DNA of 64,000 bases from positions 868,001 to 932,000 of the forward strand of contig JBBTCH010000001.1 in the NCBI GenBank assembly GCA_038043245.1. Direction: 5' to 3'. Below, one piece after another: positions 51,527 to 62,366 of this stretch. The number at the start of each line of letters is the position of its first letter. The stretch's first letter is position 1. Below the pieces are notes generated by a model, which saw only the letters and a program-made list of their open reading frames with translations, was not told the origin of the DNA and did not search any database. This DNA comes from JACPFV01 sp038043245. GTDB taxonomy: Bacteria > Pseudomonadota > Gammaproteobacteria > Nevskiales > Nevskiaceae. A program made the translations under genes and the position numbers.

Positions 51527-54232
51527 TTATTCCCCTAGAAATTCCTGCCACAGCGCGCGAATCTCGGCGCGCTCGGCCTCGAAGACTGAATCTTCCGCGA
51601 CCTGATCCTGACTCTGCAAGCTGCGCGCATGCAGCCAGGCGCGGTAGGCACGATACACGCGAATCAGGGTTTCCTTCTGAAGGCGGCTGACGCTGCCGGC
51701 AGTTTCCAGCACCTCGAGCTGGCGCCAGTTGTCGCTCCAGCGCGCCAGTTCCGGCGCGCGATGGGCGTCGCGCAGCACCAGAAACTGGGTGATGAATTCG
51801 ATATCGGTGACGCCACCGCGGCCCTGCTTGACGTCGAAACGACCCTCGCCGCCCTTGTCGAGATTCGACAGCATCTTGATGCGCATATCGAGGATCTCGC
51901 GTCGCAGTTTGCCGGTCTCGCGCGGCTGGCCGATGATCTCGGCACGCAAAGCTTCGAAAGCCTTGCCCAGCCCGGCATCGCCGGCGACGAAACGTGCGCG
52001 GGTCAGCGCCTGATGTTCCCAGGTCCAGGCCTCGCGTCGCTGGTATTCGGCAAAACTTTTCAGCCCTGACACCAGCAGGCCCGAATTGCCGCTGGGCCGC
52101 AGCGCCAGGTCCACTTCGTAGGCGCGGCCCGCATAGGTCTGTGCACTCAGCAGACTGACCGTGCGCTGCACCCAACGCGAGAAATACTCGGCGTGAGTCA
52201 AGGGCCGCGTACCGCCGACGGTCTCGGCCTCCGGCGTCGTGCTGGCATGCAGGAACACGAGGTCAAGATCGGAACCGTAACCCAGCTCGAGGCCGCCGAA
52301 CTTTCCGTAGCCGATGACTGCGAGCGCCAGCGGCGCATGGGCTGGGTCGCGTGGCTCTCCGTGCAGAGGGCGCAGATCCTGCTGCGCCAGCAGCAAAGCC
52401 TGCTCGACCACCACCTCCGCCAGCCAGGTCAGCCGGTCGCTGACCTTGACCAGTGGCAGCACGCCAGACAAATCGGCGGCGGCGATGCGCAGCGTGGCCT
52501 CCTGCACGAAGCGGCGCAGCAGATTCATCGCGCCTTCCGTGTCGCCGGCCTTGGTCTCCAGCGCCATCACCGCCAGCTCGGCACGCAGCTCGGCGCGCTC
52601 GGGCGGCACGTCGAAACCCTGCGGATCCAGCAGCTGGTCCAGCAACACAGGCGCCTGCGCCAGATAGCGCGTCAGCCAGGGACTGGCGCCGCAGAGTTTC
52701 AAAAGATGTTCGCGCGCCACGGCGTGGTCGCGCAGCAAGCTCAAGTACGTGCTGCGGCCGGTGACCGCGACGATGACCTCCAGTGCACGCAATACCGACT
52801 GTGCCGGGTTATCCAGATTGCGTGCATCACGCAGCAACCGCGCCAGCGTCAGACACAACCGATCCGCCGCGGCCTCCGGCAAGGATTTAGCCAGCGAGGA
52901 CTGACGCAAATCCTGCAAGCTGCGCAGCACTCGCGCCGTATCGTCGCCCCAGCCTTCGGTGCGCAATACCGCTTCTAGCGTTTTCGCATCGTCCTGCCAC
53001 AGTCGTGCAATGGCGACCTTGAGCGGGTCGCTTGCCGGGCCTTGCGCCTGCGAAAACACGCGGCCGAACTCGGTGCGCACGCGTGCGCGCACGAGGTCCA
53101 GCTGCGCAAGGAATTCTGCCCAGCTCTCGAAACCGAGCGCAGCGGTCAGGGCGGCGCGCGCCTCGGCGGTGAACGGCAGCGCGTGCGTCTGCTGGTCTTC
53201 ATACATCTGCACGGCGTTTTCGGCACGGCGCAGGAACACATAGGCCTGGTCGAGCGCGCCCGCCGTTTCCGCCGGCAACCACTGCATTTCACCCAGGTAG
53301 CGCAGCACTGGTCGCAGGCGTGGATCGCGCAGCCGCGCCTGCTGGCCGCCGCGCATGAGCTGAAACGACTGCACGATGAACTCGATCTCGCGGATGCCGC
53401 CGTCGCCGAGCTTGAGATCGTCCTCAAGCCCGCGCGTGCGTGCATCGGCTTCGATCTTGGCTTTGAGTTCGCGCAGGTGGTCGATCGAGTTGAAGTCGAG
53501 ATAGCGCCGGTAGATGAACGGCGTCAGCGATTGCAGCAGGCGTGCACCGGCCTGCACGTCGCCCGCGACCGGCCGCGCCTTGATCAGCGCGTAGCGCTCC
53601 CATTCACGACCGTGGCTCTGGTAGTACTCCTCCATCGCCGCGCACGAGATCGCCGGCGGCCCGGCGGAACCGAACGGCCGCAGCATCCAGTCCACCCGGA
53701 AGACAAAGCCGTCGGCGGTGCGTTCAGCCAGCAGCCGCGTGAACTCCTGCGCCAGCTTGCCGAAATACTCCTCGTTGCTGATGCGGCGCGGGCCTGCGGT
53801 CTCGCCGTTCTCCGTGAAACAGAAGATCAGGTCGATGTCGGACGAAAAATTAAGCTCGCCGCCCCCGAGCTTGCCGAGCGCCAACACCAGTGGATGTGCA
53901 TCGCCCGGCCTGCCATGTACTTTCTGCAGTTTCTCGGACGCGGCCGCCAGTGCGCTTTTGCAGCACTCGTCAGCAAGGCCGGAAAGTGCGCTCAGCGTCT
54001 CTTCGAGCGTCGCCCAGCCGGCGATGTCGCGGAACGCGATGCGCGTCATCTCCGCGTTGCGGAATTTGCGCAGCGTGTCGACTGCCGGCGGTGGCGTTTG
54101 CGTACGCGTCGCCTGCTCGAAAAAACCAGAGCTCAGCCAGTGCTCGAACCGCTCAGGATCGCGCTCGCGCTGCTGCGCGACGAACCGGCTGGCCGCCAGC
54201 ACTCTTGGTAAAACCTCGCGCGCCTTGCCCAT
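51527..54232 (-). CDS. glnE: Glutamine synthetase adenylyltransferase/deadenylase
   Basis: A 901-aa bifunctional nucleotidyltransferase that adds and removes AMP on glutamine synthetase in response to PII. Two nucleotidyltransferase halves are seen: the N-terminal one with GKLGGGELNFSSDIDLIF (~118-135) and the C-terminal one with GYGKFGGLELGYGSDLDLVF (~640-660), each followed by a helical regulatory region (RDGGIREIEFIVQ-type GDGGIREIEF and GRGGVTDIEFI). It is a little shorter than E. coli GlnE (~946 aa), mostly at the N-terminus. It is first in the block glnE-hldD-waaF-ilvE-hldE. Confidence 0.95.
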   Translation of the reverse strand: MGKAREVLPRVLAASRFVAQQRERDPERFEHWLSSGFFEQATRTQTPPPAVDTLRKFRNAEMTRIAFRDIAGWATLEETLSALSGLADECCKSALAAASEKLQKVHGRPGDAHPLVLALGKLGGGELNFSSDIDLIFCFTENGETAGPRRISNEEYFGKLAQEFTRLLAERTADGFVFRVDWMLRPFGSAGPPAISCAAMEEYYQSHGREWERYALIKARPVAGDVQAGARLLQSLTPFIYRRYLDFNSIDHLRELKAKIEADARTRGLEDDLKLGDGGIREIEFIVQSFQLMRGGQQARLRDPRLRPVLRYLGEMQWLPAETAGALDQAYVFLRRAENAVQMYEDQQTHALPFTAEARAALTAALGFESWAEFLAQLDLVRARVRTEFGRVFSQAQGPASDPLKVAIARLWQDDAKTLEAVLRTEGWGDDTARVLRSLQDLRQSSLAKSLPEAAADRLCLTLARLLRDARNLDNPAQSVLRALEVIVAVTGRSTYLSLLRDHAVAREHLLKLCGASPWLTRYLAQAPVLLDQLLDPQGFDVPPERAELRAELAVMALETKAGDTEGAMNLLRRFVQEATLRIAAADLSGVLPLVKVSDRLTWLAEVVVEQALLLAQQDLRPLHGEPRDPAHAPLALAVIGYGKFGGLELGYGSDLDLVFLHASTTPEAETVGGTRPLTHAEYFSRWVQRTVSLLSAQTYAGRAYEVDLALRPSGNSGLLVSGLKSFAEYQRREAWTWEHQALTRARFVAGDAGLGKAFEALRAEIIGQPRETGKLRREILDMRIKMLSNLDKGGEGRFDVKQGRGGVTDIEFITQFLVLRDAHRAPELARWSDNWRQLEVLETAGSVSRLQKETLIRVYRAYRAWLHARSLQSQDQVAEDSVFEAERAEIRALWQEFLGE

Positions 54233-54282
54233 TCTTTGAGGTTAGCAAAGCGCTCAACCCGGCCCCCGCCTGCGGATATTCC

Positions 54283-56604
54283 TCAACAGGCCGATCTGCG
54301 CCGCCGCAGGAAGATCAGAAGGGCGAACGGCAGCAGATCAAACGGCACGATCGCGCCCAGCACCAAGCCGCGACCCTCGGCGTTTTTCTCAGCGGCGACA
54401 ATCTCGGCCTTGTTCGCCAGGCTGAAGGCTTCGTAGCTCTCGACGACACCGGCATGGTCAGTGCTGCTGCGCCCGGGCGCCACGGCGCCGTTGCCGTTGC
54501 CGCGCCGCGCAAAGCCCTTGCCGCAGGCGATGAAATCCTTCGGGTCCGTCGCCAGCGCTGCGGCCAGTACGCCGTCGCGTGCTTCGACGAAGGTCGGCGA
54601 ACTTGGTGTCATCTTCATGCCGGCGATGGTGTAGAGCACCATGCGCTCGCGTGCCTTGGCGAAATCATGGCGCGGGTCGTTGAGTAGTTGCGCCCAGCAT
54701 TCCCACATCATGTTCGCCCAGATCTCGCCGGCATCGTGCACTTCGGCGCTGCCGGTCCCGCTTCCTTGCGTCGGTGCGCCGGTGGGTGCCGCTTCGCCAT
54801 CGGCGATATGTCGGAAGGTGAATGAGTTTTTCTTGAAATCGGTCGAGTAGGGCTGACGGCGGATGCTGTAGTAGAAATTGGGGTCCACATAGACGCCGAC
54901 CGAGTAGGTACCCTCGTAGTTCTTGTTGAACGCCAGCGCGCGGTCTTCTTCACGTACGGCGACGAACAGCGAGGCGAGATCGCCCCAGCCCTCGCCCATG
55001 CTGCCGCCCTGATTGTTGTTGAGACCGCCGCCATCCCCGATCAAGCGGTTGCTGACGTAGTGCGCGTTCTCGTGCGCAATGATCAGCGGATCCAGCGTGC
55101 CGTCGTAATCGCCGGGGCTGGACGGGCCGACCAGGATCGCGCCCGGCAGCGAGTCGGGACTGTCGAACAGGAACATCTGCATGGTCGGCGCGCTGCCATC
55201 GGCAGGCGTGGCCATGTTGGCGTTGTTGCGGCCGGACCAGTCCTGGCCCTCTCCGAGGACGGCATCACCCTCTTCGCCGCCACGGCCGTAATTGCTGGTC
55301 TGGCCAACGCCGCTTTCCTCGTTGAAGCCGGCGTCGTAATAAAGATCGTGCAGCCAGTTGTTGACGAAGAACAGCGTCACCGCCGCGGCCTTGCGCCCCT
55401 CGTCCGAGGTCGGGTCCATGTCAGCGACCAGCGGGTAATCGAACACGCCGGGGGCCGTCACCTGCGCACGCACGTCGGCGCCGCTACCGACCGGCGCGGT
55501 GCCTGGCACGCTGGGGTTGTAGTTATCCGGCAGCGCCGAGTCGGTGTAGGCATCCACGTTGTTGCCATGGGTTTCGGTGGCCCCCTCAGGCAACCACGGG
55601 TCACCGGTGCTGATCAACGGCGAGGCGCTGAGCGTCACCAGCTGTGAGCCGGCGTCAACGCGATTTTCGACGGCAATCACGCCATCGGCCGGATTATCGC
55701 TCGGGAACGGCTCGTACCCATTGCCCAGAGGGCCATCGTACGGTTGGTTGATGCCGGCCATGTCGGCGTAGACGCGGTAGCTGTAGGCCGCCTGATTCTT
55801 CAAGTTCTTGCGCGACAGCAAGCCGCCGTCCACCGCTGAGATCACATACGCGTACGCCAGCGTTTCCACGGACGAGGCAGCGAATAGCTCGACGTAAAAC
55901 GCCGGCTCGAGGCGCCCGAAATGCGCGTAATACACCGGCTTGCTGCGCGGTCCGCGCGTCAGCTTCAGTTCAGTGCCTGCAAGCGCCGGTTGATTGAACC
56001 AGGTGTAGTCGCCCTGGGTTCTAGCAATGGCGAGCGCCGCCGCGGGCGGACCGCCCAGCTCGACAGCGGCACGGCTGACAGCGGCCCCTGCATCGAGCGT
56101 ATATGCGGCGATCGTGCCCGACTTGTAATCGGTGGCGAAGTAGCCGGAGATGGCGACCAGTTTGCCCGCCCGATCCATCATCACGTTGAGGCTGCGGTTG
56201 AAAACCTCGATGCCGTTGACCCGCTGCTGGTAGCGGGCGATGGCGGGGCCATCGCCGTTGTACTGCGCTTCCTTGGTTTGTGCGTCGACAATCATCGCTT
56301 CGCTGAGCCGCAACGCGCTTGCGTAAGCGCGCAGATAACCGCGTCCGCGGGAGTCCAGCAGCTCGCGCAACTGCAGCGCACCGACCGCAGGCATTGCCTC
56401 ATCACCGCGCGCCCAGACAAATGTCGGCAACCCCATGCGCTGATCGAATTGCGTCGCCAACACGCCTTGCGGCAATGCCGCCGGTGCGACGACGGCAGGC
56501 CTTGTGCTCAAGGCTTCGAGAAAGCGATCGAAGTGACCTGGTTCAGCGGCGGTGGCAGTGGAGCCCAGCGTCAGTAGGCTGGCGCCGATAAAAATGTTTT
56601 TCAT
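54283..56604 (-). CDS. Secreted M36 (fungalysin-type) zinc metalloprotease with C-terminal anchor
   Basis: A 773-aa exported metalloprotease. The start at 56604 gives the signal peptide MKNIFIGASLLTLG (~1-25). Then an FTP-like propeptide (~60-330) and an M36 catalytic domain with zinc motif HENAH in IIAHENAHYVSN and the third ligand Glu in GEGWGDLASLF, followed by conserved YSTDFKKNSFTF and AEVHDAGEIWANMMWE. The end has a hydrophobic segment and RRRRSAC, a membrane-stop plus basic cluster like bacterial CTERM sorting tails. It lies downstream of groEL on the same strand but is separated by a terminator. Confidence 0.9.
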   Translation of the reverse strand: MKNIFIGASLLTLGSTATAAEPGHFDRFLEALSTRPAVVAPAALPQGVLATQFDQRMGLPTFVWARGDEAMPAVGALQLRELLDSRGRGYLRAYASALRLSEAMIVDAQTKEAQYNGDGPAIARYQQRVNGIEVFNRSLNVMMDRAGKLVAISGYFATDYKSGTIAAYTLDAGAAVSRAAVELGGPPAAALAIARTQGDYTWFNQPALAGTELKLTRGPRSKPVYYAHFGRLEPAFYVELFAASSVETLAYAYVISAVDGGLLSRKNLKNQAAYSYRVYADMAGINQPYDGPLGNGYEPFPSDNPADGVIAVENRVDAGSQLVTLSASPLISTGDPWLPEGATETHGNNVDAYTDSALPDNYNPSVPGTAPVGSGADVRAQVTAPGVFDYPLVADMDPTSDEGRKAAAVTLFFVNNWLHDLYYDAGFNEESGVGQTSNYGRGGEEGDAVLGEGQDWSGRNNANMATPADGSAPTMQMFLFDSPDSLPGAILVGPSSPGDYDGTLDPLIIAHENAHYVSNRLIGDGGGLNNNQGGSMGEGWGDLASLFVAVREEDRALAFNKNYEGTYSVGVYVDPNFYYSIRRQPYSTDFKKNSFTFRHIADGEAAPTGAPTQGSGTGSAEVHDAGEIWANMMWECWAQLLNDPRHDFAKARERMVLYTIAGMKMTPSSPTFVEARDGVLAAALATDPKDFIACGKGFARRGNGNGAVAPGRSSTDHAGVVESYEAFSLANKAEIVAAEKNAEGRGLVLGAIVPFDLLPFALLIFLRRRRSAC

Positions 56605-56679
56605 GGACGTTTCCCAAGGACAGGTGAGCAGCTTAACCCGCGCAAAGACCGCGCCAAAATCCCAGTTAATTTTGCCTAC

Positions 56680-56709
56680 AAAAAAACAGGGCCCCTTCCG
56701 GAGCCCTGT
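56680..56709 (-). terminator. Intrinsic terminator of the groESL operon
   Basis: Minus-strand stem ACAGGGCTCC/GGGGCCCTGT (one T-G pair) with loop GGAA, followed by seven T. It sits 26 bp after the groEL stop. Confidence 0.88.
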
Positions 56710-56734
56710 TTTCGTAGCTTGAGAAACGACTTGC

Positions 56735-58387
<1,653 letters not shown>

Positions 58388-58415
58388 TTCAGTATCTCCT
58401 AGAGGATTCGATTAC

Positions 58416-58706
58416 TTACTTGCCGAAGACGGCCATGATGTCGTCTTCGCGCATGACGACGAGTTCGTCGCCATCCACTTTCACTTCCGTGCCGGAATAT
58501 TTTCCGAACAGGATTTCGTCACCGACTTTGACGTCGGGCGCCTGGCGCTTGCCGTCGTCGGTGATTTTGCCGGGGCCGACGCCGATCACTTTGCCGCGCG
58601 ACGGCTTTTCAGCCGCCGAGTCAGGGATCAGGATGCCGCCAGCGGATTTCTTCTCTTCTTCCAGACGCTTCACGATCACGCGATCGTGCAGAGGGCGTAG
58701 CTTCAT
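58416..58706 (-). CDS. groS: Co-chaperonin GroES
   Basis: A 96-aa heptameric lid of GroEL. It starts MKLRPLHDRVIVKRLE, has the mobile loop EEEKKSAGGILIPDSAAEKP and the closing KVDGDELVVMREDDIMAVF. It is the first gene of the groESL operon and is preceded by a CIRCE element and a sigma-32-like promoter. Confidence 0.98.
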   Translation of the reverse strand: MKLRPLHDRVIVKRLEEEKKSAGGILIPDSAAEKPSRGKVIGVGPGKITDDGKRQAPDVKVGDEILFGKYSGTEVKVDGDELVVMREDDIMAVFGK

Positions 58707-58751
58707 TGGAAATCTCCAGTTTTTTCAGTTACTTGGTATGGTTCAACACGA

Positions 58752-58778
58752 TTAGCACTCCTCACAGAGGGCTGCTAA
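58752..58778. promoter_or_regulatory. CIRCE element (HrcA operator) before groES
   Basis: TTAGCACTC (58752-58760), nine bases, then GGCTGCTAA (58770-58778). The consensus is TTAGCACTC-N9-GAGTGCTAA; the left arm is exact and the right has two mismatches. It implies HrcA repression, though hrcA is not in the window. Confidence 0.85.
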
Positions 58779-58786
58779 GGGTGCTC

Positions 58787-58815
58787 ATAATAGGGCCGAG
58801 TTCTGGAGATTCAAG
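58787..58815 (-). promoter_or_regulatory. Probable sigma-32 promoter of groESL
   Basis: On the minus strand CTTGAA (58815-58810), 14 bases, then CCCTATTAT (58795-58787) resembles the sigma-32 pattern. The CIRCE lies just downstream, so repressor and heat-shock sigma would act at one promoter. Confidence 0.65.
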
Positions 58816-58835
58816 CCCTCAGTACATCTTTCGAT

Positions 58836-59471
58836 CTAAATCGCGCCGGATTTCTTCAGCAGCTTCGCGATGGCTTCGGCCATCTGCCGATAACCCTCAG
58901 CGTTGGGGTGTATGAGATCGGACTTCAGATCGCCGTCGCCAAGTACCTCGCCAATCACCTCATCTTCGATAGGCAATCGATGCTGGTTGGCAAGTTCGGC
59001 GTAACTGGGCTCGGCCCTGCGGCTCAGCAGCTTGGGCTCAGGCACGCCGAGCAGCACAACGTGCATCCCGCGTCCGCGAATCTCCGTGATCATCGCGTCG
59101 AGATTGGCGCGCATGGCGCCGCGGTCCTGCTGGCGCAGCATGTCGTTGCCGCCCATGCACAGAATCACCAGGCGCGGCTGGATTTCATCGAGCACGGCCG
59201 GCAGCCGCTCGCGGCCGCCTTCGGTGGTCTCACCCGGCACGCCGGCATTGATGACCTTGCGACCGGTCAGCCCAGCCAGCACCGCCGGGTATGCCTGAGC
59301 GGTGCTGGCGCCGGTGCCGAACGTCAGGCTGTCGCCGAACGCAAGCATCGTCGCGTCCGCCGGCAGTCTGGGAATCTGCGGCACCGGCTTGCCGGAGCAG
59401 GCGACGCCCAGCAGCAAAACAGCCCAGAGCACGAAACCCGCCCGGAAATACTCCGCTCTGGTCTTTCGCAC
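58836..59471 (-). CDS. GDSL/SGNH-family lipase or arylesterase (TesA-like)
   Basis: A 211-aa exported esterase. The GTG start gives a signal with lipobox-like LLGVACSG. SGNH blocks: I, AFGDSLTFGTG (Ser nucleophile); II, Gly in INAGVPGETT; III, CMGGNDMLRQ (Asn); V, DLIHPNAEGY (Asp and His). This is the TesA/arylesterase arrangement. It hydrolyses acyl esters or thioesters in the periplasm or at the membrane. It lies 8 bp after the cNMP-binding gene and both run on the minus strand. Confidence 0.9.
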   Translation of the reverse strand: MRKTRAEYFRAGFVLWAVLLLGVACSGKPVPQIPRLPADATMLAFGDSLTFGTGASTAQAYPAVLAGLTGRKVINAGVPGETTEGGRERLPAVLDEIQPRLVILCMGGNDMLRQQDRGAMRANLDAMITEIRGRGMHVVLLGVPEPKLLSRRAEPSYAELANQHRLPIEDEVIGEVLGDGDLKSDLIHPNAEGYRQMAEAIAKLLKKSGAI

Positions 59472-59479
59472 TGCGTCAC

Positions 59480-59953
59480 TTATGAACGCGTGTCGTTTTG
59501 CCGCAAACGATTCACCAGATGAAGCGACAGGTTGAAATAAAACGTTTTGCCGATCTGTGGGTCGCCATTCAACACTTGAATAAAAGCCCCACGCGGGATG
59601 AAGAACAACAAGCAGTCCTCCAATGCCTTCGCCGCCGCTGAAGTCGTGCTGCCGTCAATCAGTGAGTACTCGCCAAAGCAATCTCCCGCCTGCAAGTTGG
59701 CGACATGGACGGGCGCTTCGAGTTGTGGCTCCTGTCGCAGGACTTCCACTAGCCCCGACAGAATGAGGTACAGCCCAATGCCGCCGCGCCGGTTTTCGTA
59801 AAGGATGGGGTCGCCTTTTTTTGACTCCAGGCGCAACCCCTGCTCCAGAATCAGATCGAGGGCGGCATCCGCGATGTCTTTGAACAGCCTGAATGGCTTC
59901 AAGTCTTCGCGACTGACAACGGATTCTGTAGATTTCATCGCTGGCTCTTCCAT
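59480..59953 (-). CDS. Stand-alone cyclic-nucleotide-binding-domain protein
   Basis: A 157-aa protein with one Crp-type cNMP-binding domain (~20-140): LFKDIADAALDLI, GDPILYENRRGGIGLYLILSG cut at its usual places, and the phosphate-binding cassette region AGDCFGEYSLIDGSTTSAAAKA. In cassette terms, the Arg that binds the cyclic phosphate in CRP is replaced (Thr-Thr-Ser-Ala), so ligand binding is doubtful. There is no DNA-binding helix-turn-helix. It could be a regulatory subunit; partner unknown. GGGAG precedes the ATG. Confidence 0.83.
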   Translation of the reverse strand: MEEPAMKSTESVVSREDLKPFRLFKDIADAALDLILEQGLRLESKKGDPILYENRRGGIGLYLILSGLVEVLRQEPQLEAPVHVANLQAGDCFGEYSLIDGSTTSAAAKALEDCLLFFIPRGAFIQVLNGDPQIGKTFYFNLSLHLVNRLRQNDTRS

Positions 59954-60063
59954 TGTTTTTTTACTCCCTCAACACCGCGACAGGATGACTGAAATGCCCG
60001 GCCACTTGTGCTTTTTTAGCCTGAAACCACTACCCCGGGTTTTGCGTGGCAATGGAAATGTAT

Positions 60064-60079
60064 CACCCGATTTCGGGTG
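60064..60079. promoter_or_regulatory. Palindrome in the divergent cNMP-protein/thiolase promoter region
   Basis: CACCCGA-TT-TCGGGTG is a perfect 7-bp inverted repeat in the 261-bp gap between the cNMP-binding gene and the thiolase gene. It looks like an operator for a dimeric regulator. The rest of the gap shows no further clear motif. Confidence 0.45.
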
Positions 60080-60214
60080 TCGGCACAAAAATGCTCGGAA
60101 TGCTCTGAGCACGTAGACACTCGAGAGACAATTACACGCGTCTCTGCCGCAAGTGAGTCGTCGCAAAACATCTGACAGAATGCCGCCACACAAAAAATAC
60201 CTTCAGGAGTCGCC

Positions 60215-61504
60215 ATGAAACCTTACGGCCGCAAAGTCGCCATCCTCGGCGGATCGCGCATCCCCTTCGCCCGTTCCAACGGCGCCTATGCCACGCGCTC
60301 CAACCAGGACATGCTCACCGCCAGCCTCAAGGGCGTGGTCGACAAGTTCCAGCTGCATGGCGAGCGTCTCGGTGAAGTCGCCGCCGGTGCGGTGCTCAAG
60401 CATTCGCGCGACTTCAACCTGTGCCGTGAGTCGGTGCTGTCCTGCGGACTGGCACCGGAAACTCCGGCCAACGACGTGCAGATGGCTTGCGGCACCGGCC
60501 TGCAGGCGACGATCCAGATCGCCAACAAGATCGCGCTCGGCCAGATCGAATGCGGCATCGGCGGCGGTGTGGATACCACCTCCGACGCACCGATCGGCGT
60601 CAACGAGAAAGTGCGTAAGGGCTTGCTCAAGGTCAATCGTGCCAAAACCACCGGCCAGCGCCTCGCCGCCCTCGCCGGCATCAATCCCGCGCTGTTCTTC
60701 GCGCCGCACATCCCCGGCAATTCCGAACCGCGCACGCGCCTTTCGATGGGCGACCACTGCGAGCTGATGGCGCGTGAATGGAAGATCAGTCGCGAAGACC
60801 AGGACCAGCTGTCGTTCAATTCGCACAAGAACGCCGCTGCCGCTTACGAGGCCGGTTTTTATAAAGACCTCGTGATTCCGTTCTCGGGCCTTGAGCGCGA
60901 CAACAACATGCGCGGCGACACCACGCTGGAAAAACTGGCGTCGCTGAAACCCGCCTACGACAAGAAGTCCGGTTATGGCACGCTCACCGCCGGCAACTCG
61001 ACGCCGCTGACCGATGGCGCCTCGGCCGTGATGCTGGCCTCGGAAGACTGGGCCAAATCGCGCGGCATCAAGCCGCAGGCGTATTTCGCCTGGTGTGAAA
61101 CCGCCGCAGTGGATTTTTTCGGCCCTAAAAAAGAGGGCTTGCTGATGGCGCCCGCCTACGCCGTGCCGCGCATGCTCGCGCGCGCCGGGCTCACCCTGCA
61201 GGATTTCGATTACTACGAGATCCACGAGGCTTTCGCCGCGCAGGTGCTGTGCACGCTCAAGGCCTGGAACGACCCGAAGTTCTGCAAGGAACGTCTCGGC
61301 CTCGACAAGGTGCTCGGCACCATCGACCGCGCGAAGATGAATGTGAAAGGCAGCAGCGTCGCCGTCGGCCATCCGTTCGCCGCCACCGGCGGGCGCATCG
61401 TCGCCACGCTGGCGAAGATCCTCGAGCAGAAAGGCAGCGGCCGCGGGCTGATCTCGATCTGCGCCGCCGGCGGTCAGGGCGTTACTGCGATTCTGGAGCG
61501 TTAA
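60215..61504 (+). CDS. Thiolase, FadI-like acetyl-CoA acyltransferase
   Basis: A 429-aa thiolase, longer than the usual ~393 and similar in length and motif layout to E. coli FadI. The acyl-binding Cys is in QMACGTGLQA (~92), the catalytic His in DYYEIHEAFAAQ (~341), GHPFAATGGR (~388) and the second Cys in SICAAGGQG (~416). It probably works in fatty-acid beta-oxidation or in the reverse condensation; no FadJ partner is adjacent, so this copy may be independent. CAGGAG precedes the ATG. Confidence 0.9.
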   Translation: MKPYGRKVAILGGSRIPFARSNGAYATRSNQDMLTASLKGVVDKFQLHGERLGEVAAGAVLKHSRDFNLCRESVLSCGLAPETPANDVQMACGTGLQATIQIANKIALGQIECGIGGGVDTTSDAPIGVNEKVRKGLLKVNRAKTTGQRLAALAGINPALFFAPHIPGNSEPRTRLSMGDHCELMAREWKISREDQDQLSFNSHKNAAAAYEAGFYKDLVIPFSGLERDNNMRGDTTLEKLASLKPAYDKKSGYGTLTAGNSTPLTDGASAVMLASEDWAKSRGIKPQAYFAWCETAAVDFFGPKKEGLLMAPAYAVPRMLARAGLTLQDFDYYEIHEAFAAQVLCTLKAWNDPKFCKERLGLDKVLGTIDRAKMNVKGSSVAVGHPFAATGGRIVATLAKILEQKGSGRGLISICAAGGQGVTAILER

Positions 61505-61520
61505 GCAAACGCTGGTACGT

Positions 61521-61544
61521 AAAAGGCCGCGAATGCGGCCTTTT
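61521..61544. terminator. Intrinsic terminator after the thiolase gene
   Basis: AAAAGGCCGC and GCGGCCTTTT form a perfect stem around GAAT. It serves the convergent thiolase and DUF2182 genes. Confidence 0.86.
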
Positions 61545-61571
61545 GCGTCTTTGCATCAATTCGAGCCGACC

Positions 61572-62366
61572 TCACACGCCTCGAAGAACCCACATCCCGG
61601 CCGCAATCAGTACCAGTCCGCAGATCCTGCCGACCCAGTCGCCAAACGGCATCAGCTTCTCGAGCAACACCGCGATGGTGAGCGCGGCGATCCAGGTCAG
61701 GCTCATGACGCCACCGAAGAACAGCAGCAGCATCAGCGCCCAGCAACAGCCGATGCAGTAAAGCCCGTGGCTCGCGCCCATGCGCAGGGCGCCAGCGGCG
61801 CCCGGCCGCCAGTGCTGCGAGATGAAGCCAGCCGGGGAGCGACAGCCAGCGAGACAGGTTTTCTTCAGCGGTGTCCATTGATAGACCCCGGCGACCAGCA
61901 GGATCGATCCCGCCAGGAGACCGCTATCGGTTTCCATCATCGGCGAGAGCAACCCGGAAGCCGACAAGCGCCACTGAAAAACCGTCGCCGCCAGGCTGAA
62001 CGCCGCCCAGGCCAGCAGGTATCCGGCGGCGAAGCTGTAACTGCGCAGCACCGGCTTTTCGGGCGCTGCTCCGCTGCGCACGACCCGCCCGTACAGCAGG
62101 ATCGCCGGCGCCGCGGAAGGCAGCATCATGCCCAGCATCATCGCGGCCCACATGCCGAACATCAGGACGCCGTAGCGCAGGTCCCAGGTGCCGGCCATCA
62201 TCCACGCGGCGGCACCGTCCATGCTGCCGTACATGTCCCGCGACATCGGCAGCAGCCAGGCCCAGACCAGCGCTACAGCCACAGCGATGCCGGCGCCAAC
62301 TACCAGTTGGTCGCGCAACAACACGGCTTCGAGCGCGGTTTTCTGTGGCTCCGTCTGATTCACCAC
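61572..62366 (-). CDS. DUF2182 membrane protein
   Basis: A 264-aa polytopic protein of the DUF2182 family. It has about seven helices; the region MFGMWAAMMLGMMLPSAAP (~69-87) is methionine-rich, and GLYCIGCCWALMLLLF has a Cys cluster, both typical. Function is unknown; such residues suggest metal binding or transport. It starts with GTG directly at the end of the DUF1326 gene. DUF1326 and DUF2182 genes are often neighbours, so they probably work together. Confidence 0.88.
   Translation of the reverse strand: MVNQTEPQKTALEAVLLRDQLVVGAGIAVAVALVWAWLLPMSRDMYGSMDGAAAWMMAGTWDLRYGVLMFGMWAAMMLGMMLPSAAPAILLYGRVVRSGAAPEKPVLRSYSFAAGYLLAWAAFSLAATVFQWRLSASGLLSPMMETDSGLLAGSILLVAGVYQWTPLKKTCLAGCRSPAGFISQHWRPGAAGALRMGASHGLYCIGCCWALMLLLFFGGVMSLTWIAALTIAVLLEKLMPFGDWVGRICGLVLIAAGMWVLRGV

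Noticed and set aside
53042..54211. Open frame opposite glnE
   Set aside because: GlnE motifs on the minus strand account for the whole stretch.
54283..54400. GlyGly-CTERM label for the M36 protease tail
   Set aside because: The helix and basic cluster are there, but the glycine motif is not, so I only call it a C-terminal anchor.
60203..61372. Open frame of ~390 codons opposite the thiolase gene
   Set aside because: Same reason; the plus strand carries all thiolase catalytic motifs.
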